From G963678255 sp963678255 (GTDB taxonomy: Bacteria; Cloacimonadota; Cloacimonadia; Cloacimonadales; WRIO01), in NCBI GenBank assembly GCA_963678255.2, contig CAXXTW010000002.1:1364001-1428000 (forward strand): DNA of 64,000 bases. The letters run 5' to 3'. This document shows positions 34,043-42,881 of the stretch, in pieces. The position numbers and the translations under genes were made by a program. Under the pieces are notes generated by a model, which saw nothing but the letters and a program-made list of their open reading frames with translations, ran no database searches and was not told where the DNA came from. Numbering within the stretch: position 1 is the first letter of the stretch; each line of letters begins with the position of its first letter.

Positions 34043-35158
34043 TTGAAAAAAGTAATATTAAGCATATTTTTGGTATTATGGACTCTCTATATATCTGGAT
34101 TATCAATTACTATTGATAACCAAAAAAGACAAGAAAATTTAAAAAGTATAAAAAAAAACAATATTGAATACTTTTCATTATCTGATTTTCAAACTATTTT
34201 TAAAACTGGTAGAATTCAGGAAGATTTAGTCGAAGCAAAAATTTCATTTTCAATATATAATGAAAGTGTGAACATATTAATGAACAGCTCTTATCTAAGT
34301 TTTCACGGTAACTATTATAACTTTATTTATCCATCTTTTTATGAGAATTATTCATGGTATTTACCCAAAAGCTTTTTGACAGAAGTTTTGCCTAAATTAT
34401 TTCCCGAAAAATTCAAATATAACTACAAGACAGATCATATTCAAGCAAATTCCATTTATGACAGTAGAATAAAAACGATTGTACTCGATCCTGGTCATGG
34501 AGGAAAAGATCCTGGAGCAACAGGTAAAAACAGCGCTGAAAAGGATATAACTTTAGATATTGCTTTTCAATTAAAAAAAGTAATTGAAACAAGATTGGAT
34601 GGTGTAAAGGTTCTGTTAACAAGAAGTAGGGACGAATTTGTTTCTTTGCAAAGCAGAACTCAATTTGCAAATAAAAATCAAGCACAATTATTTGTTTCTT
34701 TGCATTGTAATGCAGCGATGGCAAGATCATCTCAAGGTATAGAAACATTCTTTCTTTCGACTGCAAGAACAACAGATGCAAGAGCAGTTGAAGCACTTGA
34801 AAACTCTGTTGTATTGAATTATGAAGGTGGTCAAGACGCTGTAAAAAATTATGATGATTTGCAATTTATTCTCGCTGATTTGCAACAAAGTGAGCAATTA
34901 GAGGAAAGTAGCAATTTAGCTCTTAGAATTCAATCTTCACTTATTGAATCTACAAAAGCAAGTGACAGAGGAGTAAAACAAGCTGGTTTTTATGTTCTAA
35001 GAGGTGCATTTATGCCTTCTGTTTTAGTAGAAATGGGTTTTATTTCTAATGAGGAAGAAGAAAAAAGACTGCTTGATAAAAACCATCAAGCTAAAATCAT
35101 AGAATCCATTTTTAAAGGAATTCAGAGTTTCAAACAAAAGTATGATTATCTTCAATAA
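34043..35158 (+). CDS. N-acetylmuramoyl-L-alanine amidase, AmiC/CwlM type
   Basis: This 371-residue exported enzyme has a signal peptide (about 1-20), an N-terminal region like amidase-associated copper-oxidase-like domains (about 25-135), and an Amidase_3 domain (about 144-368). Zinc ligands are His152 (VLDPGHGG), Glu166 (NSAEKD) and His221 (SLHCNA); the catalytic Glu lies near 342 (VLVEMGF). It cleaves the amide bond between MurNAc and the stem peptide during cell separation. It starts at TTG with GAGG five bases upstream, immediately after the peptidase stop. The EnvC-like protein at 42882 is a plausible activator. Confidence 0.92.
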   Translation: MKKVILSIFLVLWTLYISGLSITIDNQKRQENLKSIKKNNIEYFSLSDFQTIFKTGRIQEDLVEAKISFSIYNESVNILMNSSYLSFHGNYYNFIYPSFYENYSWYLPKSFLTEVLPKLFPEKFKYNYKTDHIQANSIYDSRIKTIVLDPGHGGKDPGATGKNSAEKDITLDIAFQLKKVIETRLDGVKVLLTRSRDEFVSLQSRTQFANKNQAQLFVSLHCNAAMARSSQGIETFFLSTARTTDARAVEALENSVVLNYEGGQDAVKNYDDLQFILADLQQSEQLEESSNLALRIQSSLIESTKASDRGVKQAGFYVLRGAFMPSVLVEMGFISNEEEEKRLLDKNHQAKIIESIFKGIQSFKQKYDYLQ

Positions 35159-35191
35159 TTTTAACTTTTCAATTCTGAGGACTCTTTATTG

Positions 35192-36334
35192 TTATACTTT
35201 CTTAGCTAATTTTAGTGTAAAAGAAAATGTGCTACCATTATTAATCTCACTTTCAGCATAAAGATGACCTCCATTCATTTCAACGAATTCTTTGCATAAT
35301 AGTAAACCCAATCCTGTACCAATTTCTGCTTCTGTTCCTGTTGTTTTGACTTGAGTATCAATTTTAAAGAGCTTTAATAAGTTTGAAGGACTAATACCAA
35401 CGCCTGTATCTCGCACATAAACTCGCAAATTTCCAGAGTCTATCTTATATCCCAAATAAATCTTTCCTCCTCGTGGAGTAAATTTTATAGCGTTAGAAAT
35501 GATATTTCTAAGGACTGTCAAGATCATTTGAACATCCATGACTACTTCTAGGCCTTTATCAAATTCATTAATCAGTTCTATCTCTTTGTTTGAAAATGAT
35601 AATGCTACTAATTTTATTGTTTCACTTACTACAATATTAAAATCATAAATATCAGGTTCGTAGTCAATCTTTCCCATTTGCGCTCTTGCCCATGTTAATA
35701 AATCTTCTAGCAATTTGGATAAAGACTCTGCTGAATTTTTAATATACATAATATTTGTTTTAACTTCTTCTTCTGTAAAGGTATTAAAATTTTGAGTGAG
35801 TATAGAGGCTAAGCTCAATTGAGCATAAATTGGATTTTTTAAATCGTGTGCTAAAATTGAAAAAAATCTATCTTTTTCTAATAAATTCTTTTCTAACTCA
35901 TTTTTGGCTAATTGTAAATCAGTCAGTGCATTGCTTAATGATAAATGTGTTTTTACACGTGCTAATAGCTCAAATTTGTTGATAGGCTTTTTTACATAAT
36001 CTACAGCACCAAGTTCAAAACCTTTTACAATATCTTCTGTTTCAGTTTTAGCCGATAGAAATATGATTGGTATAAAATCAACTACTGGATCAGATTTAAT
36101 TTTTTCACAAACTTCATAACCATCAATATCAGGCATCATAATGTCTAAAAGTATTAAATCAGGTTTTAATGAATATGCTAATCTAATAGCTTCTCTCCCA
36201 TTTGTTGCTAATGCAAGGCTATAGTTCTCAACTTGTAAAAAGCTTGCTAAGACTTGTAAATTTTTGGGAACATCATCAACAATTAATATTAATGACTTCC
36301 TCTTGGAATTGATTTTCTTAATTAAATTCTGCAA
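35192..36334 (-). CDS. Receiver-histidine kinase protein
   Basis: The 380-residue soluble protein has an N-terminal receiver (about 14-130; LIVDDVPKNLQVLASFL, phospho-Asp in LILLDIMMPDIDG), a short helical linker, then HisKA (FSILAHDLKNPIYAQLSLAS) and HATPase (NIISNAIKFTPRGG, DTGVGI, GTGLGLLL). Proteins with receiver before kinase usually act downstream of another hybrid kinase. The gene overlaps the large hybrid kinase upstream by 17 bases, so the two very likely form one phosphorelay. No output regulator is adjacent. Confidence 0.92.
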   Translation of the reverse strand: MQNLIKKINSKRKSLILIVDDVPKNLQVLASFLQVENYSLALATNGREAIRLAYSLKPDLILLDIMMPDIDGYEVCEKIKSDPVVDFIPIIFLSAKTETEDIVKGFELGAVDYVKKPINKFELLARVKTHLSLSNALTDLQLAKNELEKNLLEKDRFFSILAHDLKNPIYAQLSLASILTQNFNTFTEEEVKTNIMYIKNSAESLSKLLEDLLTWARAQMGKIDYEPDIYDFNIVVSETIKLVALSFSNKEIELINEFDKGLEVVMDVQMILTVLRNIISNAIKFTPRGGKIYLGYKIDSGNLRVYVRDTGVGISPSNLLKLFKIDTQVKTTGTEAEIGTGLGLLLCKEFVEMNGGHLYAESEINNGSTFSFTLKLAKKV

Positions 36335-39300
36335 GCAAAGCCTCCAATCTATTAACTATTGCGGGAAATTGACTTAATGTTACAGGAAAACGTTCGACAT
36401 TAAAAGCTAAAGTTTCTGAATACAATTCTTCAGACCAATCAATTAAAAAATCTATTCCTGTTTCTAATGTAATCTCCTTTAAATCATTTGAAAAAACTTG
36501 GATTCTATCCATAACAAAAGTATCTTTTATCTCTTCCCATTCATTATAATAAGTTGTTTTTAACTTAACTAATAATTTCTTTGCTTGTTTAACTTGATCA
36601 AAAGATAATTGATTATGGTCATTCCACTGAGTTTCATTATTATTTATCTCAATTTTATCAACAATTAGATATTTTTTTAATAATTGCACTAAATCTTTAC
36701 GTGCAAATGGTTTATATAGCACCTCTTTAAACAGTAAATATTTTGGTTCATCATCTTTATTATGAATAACAGAAGCAGTAATTAAAATGATTGGAATGTT
36801 TGTGGTTTTAGGATTTTTCTTTAATATTGCAGCAGCTTCATTACCATCCATTACAGGCATAACTAAATCCATAATGATAACATCAGGTTTTTCTAATTCA
36901 GCAAGTTCTACACCAATTTTACCATTTTCAGCTTCCAATAGATAGAAATCCCATTCATTTAAAATGCTTTTTAATAATAGCCGATTAGAACGGACATCAT
37001 CTACTATTAAAATTTTTGACTTTGAAAAGAAAATAACTTCTTTATTGTCTGAATGATCAGTATGTTTTGTAGAAGCAACTGGGACATCGTTAATAGTTAC
37101 TTCAAATGAGCTTCCTTTACCAACTTCACTTTGAACTGAGATATCTCCATGCATCATATCAATCAACTTTTTTGTTATTGCTAATCCAAGTCCTGTTCCA
37201 CCATATCTAGCCTGATTTTGTCCTTTTTGTTGTCGAAAAGCTTCAAAGATTACACTTAGTTGATCTTTGGTAATTCCTGATCCGCTATCTTCCACAACAA
37301 AAATAAAATTGATTTTACCTAGATCATCAACTTTTGTTGTTTGTTTAACAACAATTCGAATAAATCCTTGATCAGTAAATTTTATAGCATTACCAACAAG
37401 ATTGAATAATACCTGTCTGATTCTAACTTCATCCAATATTAACATTTCAGGAAGATTTTGCTCATATTCTAAAATAAATTCTAATCCTTTATCTACAACT
37501 TTTTGGTTAAAGATATGTTCAATTTCTTTAAATATGCTGATAACATTAACCGTATCATATCTAATTTCCATTTTCCCAGCTTCGATTTTTGATAAATCTA
37601 ATATATCATTAATTAGACTTAATAAAACCTTTCCTGAAGTTTGAATTGATTTTAGCCATTCTTTTAGTTGATAATCTATAATTTTTGAATCTAGTAATTC
37701 TGAAAATCCTAAAATAGCATTCATTGGTGTTCTAATTTCATGACTCATATTTGCAAGAAATTCACTTTTTGCTTTATTTGCCTGTTCTGCAGTAACAATT
37801 GCTCTTTGTAATTCTTGTTCTGTTGTTATTCTAGCTGTAATATCAAGAGCAGTACCTCTAAAACCAATCCATTCTCGAAATTGATTATAAATGGGAACTG
37901 CATTAACTCTCAACCAAGTTACCTTATCCTTTGCAAAATAACGATGTTGTAAATCTCGAATTGGAATACCTGTTTCAGCAGAGTGAGTATAATTTGATAA
38001 GACTAATAGTCTCTCATCTTCAGGGATAAATTGAATTTTATTTCTCCCGATTAATTCTTCAGGTTGAAAACCAGTGGATTGATAAACCTGAGAAGTTAAG
38101 AAAGTAAAATTATGATGTGTATCAGTTTCCCAAATATATTCACCAGCAGATTCGACAACATCCCTAAATCTAATTTCACTGTCTTTTAAAGCTTGTTCTA
38201 CTTGTTTTCTAGCACTGATATCTCTCGAAACAGAAATATAATTTACTGCAGAATTAAAACGAACATCATTTAATATTTTTATTGTAGTTTCGAACCAAAT
38301 ATAAGTATCTTCTGCCTTTCTTATCCGATATTGTACATTAGCACTTTCGTGATTTATTAACATATTTTTTATAGCTTTTTGATATTCAGGTAAATCCCCT
38401 TCAAAACATAAGTCAAAACTATTTTCTCCAATTAACATATCAGGATCATACCCTAACAATGTTTTACAAGATGGTGACACGTATAAAAATTGTCCTTCTT
38501 TACTTAACAGAGAAATCATATCTGTCACATTATCTGCGATTAATCTATATTGCTGTTCTTTCTCTATTAAAGCTTGTTCAATAGTTTTTCTCATAGTGAT
38601 GTCCATAGAAACACCTAATAAGCCAACTATTTTTTCTTCTTTGTCAAGCAAAGGAACTTTAATTGTTTGAAAAAAATGACAAAAATCATTAGAATCAGTA
38701 ATAGTTTCTTCAATAATAAGTTTCGGTTTTCCACTCTCAATAACCTCATTATCGTCTTTTATAAACTTTTCAGCTTCATTTGTCTTTACTCCAATCTCAA
38801 AATCATTCTTTCCAATTACATTCTCTGAACTTAATTCATATAATTTTAGTAAAGATTTATTCACTAAAACATAACGATTCTTTTTATCTTTTACATAAAT
38901 TAGATTAGGTACTGTTTCAATGATCTGATTTAAAAAGTTTTCTCTTTCTGTTATTATCTGATTCATTTGATAAAGATCAGACACATCACGAATTAAAACA
39001 ATAATTGCATCATTATTTAAATTTTCAGTTTTTGAAAAAACTATATCAACAAATATGTCATTTCCGTTATCGTTAATAAAGCTGCATTGAAGTCTCTTTT
39101 GATGATAATCTTTCATCTGAAAAATCATATCATTAAAACTTACCATCTGTTTTTCAGGTAATATGGAAAATGAATAATTGAATGATTTCCCAATTATTTC
39201 ATCATAGTTTTCTATACCGAATATCTTTAATACTGCCTTATTACAATCTGCTACTGTTTCATTTTCCAGCATCATTATCCCATCAATTGAATATTCAAAG

Positions 39301-39995
39301 ATTTTTGCGTATTTTTCTTCATTTTCAGCATATCGTCCAATTTGCTTCATAATTTGTGAAATTATTGGATTAAAAAAAACAACTCTTTCCAAAAACATAA
39401 TAATAATTAATATTCCAAGTATAAAGAATGTAATAATTAGAGATAAATTAAAAGATTTATTTAGTTTATTTTCATAAATAATAATAATCTTATCTAAACT
39501 ACTCATCAGAATATCTTCATTTTTCCTGAGTTGGTCAATCTGCTCGATAGAAACAGATAATTCTTTTGTTTCTTTTTTTTGATCGAGTAGATCACTTAAA
39601 GTTTTTATATAAATAAGATAGGTATTCATATAGCTTTTATAATCAAAATCTAAATTCTTGTCATTTTTAATTGAAATACCTAAATAATCATTATTGTTAA
39701 TTCTAAGTTGATTCGCTTGGATCTCATTAATATCAACATGAATTTGAATGTCTAAGAATTGTCTGGATTGATTACTCTTCAAATCTAAATTAGAATAAAT
39801 CAGATTATCTGTAATTAAATGACAAAGACTTCTTTGATTTCTTAATTGAAGAAGTAACTCTGTTGATTCTTTTCGAGTATGAAAAGAAAATATATAATAA
39901 ACTAAATAAAATAAAAGAATTATTAAGACAAAGCTATATAATCTTTTTCTTGTATTTTTACACTCTTTTATCATTTCAAGTGATTTTCTTAACAT
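36318..39995 (-). CDS. Hybrid sensor histidine kinase with four PAS domains
   Basis: This 1225-residue protein has a transmembrane helix (about 17-36), a short helical periplasmic sensor (about 40-178), a second helix (about 182-202), and four PAS domains (about 225-345, 350-475, 480-600, 605-725). HisKA (NMSHEIRTPMNAILGFSELL), HATPase (NLVGNAIKFT, GTGLGLAI) and a receiver (ILIVDDVRSNRLLL, Asp in DVIIMDLVMPVMDG) follow. The last 120 residues are helical and resemble the degenerate C-terminal domain seen in some BarA-like kinases; I see no clear Hpt histidine motif. GAGAGG precedes the ATG. It feeds the overlapping receiver-kinase gene. Confidence 0.92.
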   Translation of the reverse strand: MLRKSLEMIKECKNTRKRLYSFVLIILLFYLVYYIFSFHTRKESTELLLQLRNQRSLCHLITDNLIYSNLDLKSNQSRQFLDIQIHVDINEIQANQLRINNNDYLGISIKNDKNLDFDYKSYMNTYLIYIKTLSDLLDQKKETKELSVSIEQIDQLRKNEDILMSSLDKIIIIYENKLNKSFNLSLIITFFILGILIIIMFLERVVFFNPIISQIMKQIGRYAENEEKYAKIFEYSIDGIMMLENETVADCNKAVLKIFGIENYDEIIGKSFNYSFSILPEKQMVSFNDMIFQMKDYHQKRLQCSFINDNGNDIFVDIVFSKTENLNNDAIIVLIRDVSDLYQMNQIITERENFLNQIIETVPNLIYVKDKKNRYVLVNKSLLKLYELSSENVIGKNDFEIGVKTNEAEKFIKDDNEVIESGKPKLIIEETITDSNDFCHFFQTIKVPLLDKEEKIVGLLGVSMDITMRKTIEQALIEKEQQYRLIADNVTDMISLLSKEGQFLYVSPSCKTLLGYDPDMLIGENSFDLCFEGDLPEYQKAIKNMLINHESANVQYRIRKAEDTYIWFETTIKILNDVRFNSAVNYISVSRDISARKQVEQALKDSEIRFRDVVESAGEYIWETDTHHNFTFLTSQVYQSTGFQPEELIGRNKIQFIPEDERLLVLSNYTHSAETGIPIRDLQHRYFAKDKVTWLRVNAVPIYNQFREWIGFRGTALDITARITTEQELQRAIVTAEQANKAKSEFLANMSHEIRTPMNAILGFSELLDSKIIDYQLKEWLKSIQTSGKVLLSLINDILDLSKIEAGKMEIRYDTVNVISIFKEIEHIFNQKVVDKGLEFILEYEQNLPEMLILDEVRIRQVLFNLVGNAIKFTDQGFIRIVVKQTTKVDDLGKINFIFVVEDSGSGITKDQLSVIFEAFRQQKGQNQARYGGTGLGLAITKKLIDMMHGDISVQSEVGKGSSFEVTINDVPVASTKHTDHSDNKEVIFFSKSKILIVDDVRSNRLLLKSILNEWDFYLLEAENGKIGVELAELEKPDVIIMDLVMPVMDGNEAAAILKKNPKTTNIPIILITASVIHNKDDEPKYLLFKEVLYKPFARKDLVQLLKKYLIVDKIEINNNETQWNDHNQLSFDQVKQAKKLLVKLKTTYYNEWEEIKDTFVMDRIQVFSNDLKEITLETGIDFLIDWSEELYSETLAFNVERFPVTLSQFPAIVNRLEALLAEFN

Positions 39996-40070
39996 CTTTT
40001 ACCTCTCATATAATTATCTTTATATACTTAATTTTAGATCTCGTCAATACTATAAAATATCTAGAAATGT

Positions 40071-40673
40071 TTAATTTATCATTTGAGATCTAACCTGATT
40101 AGCTAAAAATTCAATTTGGTTTTTATCTTCGACAAAAACAGGAGGTAAATACTGTATTTCTACGTGAGAGAAGGGTTTGGGCAATATAAAATTATCCCAA
40201 GAATTAAATACCCATTTTTTACTAACCACAACTCTTGTTGGAATTATGGGTTTCTTACTTAAATAAGAGAGGAAAAAGGGACTCTCTTTCATGGAGTATT
40301 TTGGACCCTTGGGGCCATCGGGTGTTAAAGATATACTATTAAAATCTAAATATTTAATCATTTCTTTCAATGCAGAAATTCCTCGCTTAGATGAAGATCC
40401 TCGTATAGGGAAAAAGCCTAATTTTTTTGAAGTTTGAGCTATTATTTCTCCATCAAATGAACTCGATATTAATGTAGCAATATTTTCATTACTCCTACTA
40501 AGTAATAGAGGAATCATATTTTGATGCCAGGCAATATAAATATTTATAGGATAAGGTTTTGGATCTCCTTTAATTGAATATCTTAGAGAAAAATACAATA
40601 ACTTTAAAATTGAAAAAGCTATTGTTCTTACCAGAAATATAACTACTTTTCCCGAAAAAGAATTGACTTTCAT
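40071..40673 (-). CDS. Lysophospholipid/lipid A-type acyltransferase (DUF374 family)
   Basis: This 200-residue protein has an N-terminal membrane-associated helix and the DUF374 hallmarks IYIAWHQNMIPLLL (the catalytic H-x4 region), PIRGSSSKRGISALKEM and SLTPDGPKGP. Members add acyl chains to lipid A-like or phospholipid acceptors on the inner membrane. It overlaps lpxB by four bases, and that pairing supports a role in lipid A biosynthesis. Length is normal (about 200-220). Last gene of the trxB-to-acyltransferase set; no terminator is evident. Confidence 0.9.
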   Translation of the reverse strand: MKVNSFSGKVVIFLVRTIAFSILKLLYFSLRYSIKGDPKPYPINIYIAWHQNMIPLLLSRSNENIATLISSSFDGEIIAQTSKKLGFFPIRGSSSKRGISALKEMIKYLDFNSISLTPDGPKGPKYSMKESPFFLSYLSKKPIIPTRVVVSKKWVFNSWDNFILPKPFSHVEIQYLPPVFVEDKNQIEFLANQVRSQMIN

Positions 40674-41812
40674 CTCTTCCCTGTTAAAAACTCAACAATC
40701 TTTTCACAAGTCACTTCACTTGCACGCCGACTTCCCAAAATCATCTGTATTTTGTTCAAATTTTTTTGCATATCTGAATAGGCATGTGAATCATTTAAAT
40801 AATGGAGAACTTCTGAGTATATATTATTTGGATTTACTTCTTGTTGGATCAATTCAGGAACAGCTTTATCTTCTAATAAAATATTGGGTAATCCAATATA
40901 TTTAATCTTAACTAACTTTTTCCCAATAAGATATGAGAAATAATTAGCTTTATAACAAATAATAAAAGGGGTTCCTAATATAGCAGCTTCTATTGTTGAG
41001 GTTCCTGATTTTATGACTAAAAAATCACTAAATTTCATCAATTCATGATTATACCCAGTTATTAATTTAATTTCATGTAGATTAATTTTCTCTGATTCTA
41101 CGATAGAACTAATAATATGGTCTTTTATGTTTGTTGCTTTTGATATTAGAAAAGTATATTGAGAAGGCTCAAACTTCTTAATACTTTTTAGATATATTGG
41201 AAGAAGTTTTTCAATTTCACTAATTCTGCTTCCAGGAAAAAATGAAATCCATTTCTTAGAAAGATCTAAATGATTATCTTTTGCAAATTGTTCTCTGTTG
41301 ATTTCAATATTTAATTCTTCTAAAACTGGATGACCAACATATTCTGATTGTACTCTATGTACTGATAATAACTCAGACTCAAAAGGTAAAATACTAGCAA
41401 CAAAATCAGTATATTCAGCTAATTTATATACTCTTTTGTGTTTCCATGCCCAAAATTGAGGACAAATATAATAAAAGACTGGAATATCTAAGTCTTTAGC
41501 AATTCGAGCAATTCTAAGATTTAAGCCCGGGTAATCCACTAAAACAACTAAATTTGGTTTATTTTTTATAAAGTCCTTTTTAATATCCTTTTCTACCTGC
41601 TGAAAAAACTTTATATGTTTGATCACTTCAAAAAAGCCCATGACATTAAAGCGTTTAAAAGGGAAAAGAGCTATAAACCCTTTACTTTGCATCCGATATC
41701 CACCAATTCCATAATTTTGAATTGACAACCCTGTTTGTTTCAGGTTTTCAATAACCATAGATGCATGAACATCACCAGAATTTTCTCCAGCTATCCAAAA
41801 GATTTTATACAT
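40670..41812 (-). CDS. lpxB: Lipid-A-disaccharide synthase
   Basis: This 380-residue GT-B glycosyltransferase of family 19 starts with IFWIAGENSGDVHASMVIENL, and continues with GIGGYRMQSKGF, VVLVDYPGLNLRIA, YYICPQFWAWKHKR and, in the second half, SFFPGSRISEIEKLLP and VIKSGTSTIEAAILGTPFII. All are diagnostic of LpxB, which joins UDP-diacylglucosamine to lipid X. Presence of lpxB indicates an LPS-bearing outer membrane. The start has GAGG eight bases upstream. It overlaps the acyltransferase gene. Confidence 0.97.
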   Translation of the reverse strand: MYKIFWIAGENSGDVHASMVIENLKQTGLSIQNYGIGGYRMQSKGFIALFPFKRFNVMGFFEVIKHIKFFQQVEKDIKKDFIKNKPNLVVLVDYPGLNLRIARIAKDLDIPVFYYICPQFWAWKHKRVYKLAEYTDFVASILPFESELLSVHRVQSEYVGHPVLEELNIEINREQFAKDNHLDLSKKWISFFPGSRISEIEKLLPIYLKSIKKFEPSQYTFLISKATNIKDHIISSIVESEKINLHEIKLITGYNHELMKFSDFLVIKSGTSTIEAAILGTPFIICYKANYFSYLIGKKLVKIKYIGLPNILLEDKAVPELIQQEVNPNNIYSEVLHYLNDSHAYSDMQKNLNKIQMILGSRRASEVTCEKIVEFLTGKR

Positions 41813-41823
41813 TGTAATTACCT

Positions 41824-42876
41824 CTAAATTATTGTTTTTACTTTCTCAAGAATCTGAAAAGTTTTTTGTTTAATTTTACCCCATGCTTTGTTATAGGCAT
41901 CACGATCAAGTCCATAGGGATCCTCTATATCATCATTTTCTCCAACAAAAGATGACATTGTATATATCTTTTCTATAGCTTCAGGAAATCTATCTTTAAG
42001 TCTGTTTTCTATGCTTTTGGACATGCATAGAATTATTGTACTCTTTTGGATTAAATCATTATCAATTAATTTGGATAAATGATTAGAGGCATCAATAAAT
42101 TCTGATTTTAATATTTCTTTAGAAAGTTTAGAAATTGCAGTTCCACTATCAATCAGTCCCGCTGAATCAACCCTTATTGGGATATTTTCTTCTTCAATTA
42201 TTTTTTTTGTATAATATTCTGCTAAGGGACTCCGACAAATATTACCAACACACATGAATAATAACAATGGTTTTTCCCATGATTCGATAATCTCTCGATA
42301 AGAAATTGAGCCTTCTCTTAAAAGACTAATTTGTCCAGAATTAAAATCGATAAGAGTTGAGGGTAAAGTTTTATCTTCTTTTATATTTTCATCTAAAACA
42401 CCATAATCAAACCATTCTGAATACATTGAATTTATGTTTTTAAGATTTTCACAAAATGGCTCTCCTGATTTATTAACACTGGTTGACACTATTGGTCCGT
42501 TATAGTGCAAAAAAGACCTTAAAAACCCTGAATTCGGAACCCTGGCGGCTATCTTGCCAGACAAGGCTAAGTGTTTTAATCTCTCATCTTCAGTTTTTAA
42601 TAATATTGTCAGATTTCCAGGAAAATACTGTTTTAAAAATAGAATGAGTTTTTTGTCTGATAACTGAGAGAAATTATATTCTTTTAATTGATTGTAAGAT
42701 GAAAACAAAACGATAAAACCTTTAAAAGAATCTCTTTCTTTAAGTTTAGATATCTTTTCTATACTTGCTTGATTTCCAATCGATGCTCCAATTCCATACA
42801 TATATCCTGTATGATGCAGAAAAATGTCAGAATCTTTGTAATCTACATCTTTAATTTTATTAATAATTTTAATCAT
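41824..42876 (-). CDS. Fusion of TsaC/Sua5-like domain and low-molecular-weight protein tyrosine phosphatase
   Basis: This 350-residue fusion joins two domains. N-terminal 1-195: YrdC/Sua5 fold with LKERDSFKGFIVLFSS, PGNLTILL and STSVNKSGEP, as in the enzyme making threonylcarbamoyl-AMP for tRNA t6A. However, the usual PTDTVYGLG is replaced by HHTGYMYGIG, so activity is uncertain. C-terminal 200-350: LMW-PTP with P-loop CVGNICRS (Cys209, Arg215) and the acid loop DIEDPYG. In Firmicutes the separate ywlC (tsaC) and ywlE genes are near neighbours; here they are one chain. The P-loop has Ile where YwlE has the Thr that selects phospho-arginine, so phosphotyrosine specificity is more likely. Confidence 0.85.
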   Translation of the reverse strand: MIKIINKIKDVDYKDSDIFLHHTGYMYGIGASIGNQASIEKISKLKERDSFKGFIVLFSSYNQLKEYNFSQLSDKKLILFLKQYFPGNLTILLKTEDERLKHLALSGKIAARVPNSGFLRSFLHYNGPIVSTSVNKSGEPFCENLKNINSMYSEWFDYGVLDENIKEDKTLPSTLIDFNSGQISLLREGSISYREIIESWEKPLLLFMCVGNICRSPLAEYYTKKIIEEENIPIRVDSAGLIDSGTAISKLSKEILKSEFIDASNHLSKLIDNDLIQKSTIILCMSKSIENRLKDRFPEAIEKIYTMSSFVGENDDIEDPYGLDRDAYNKAWGKIKQKTFQILEKVKTII

Positions 42877-42881
42877 TTATC

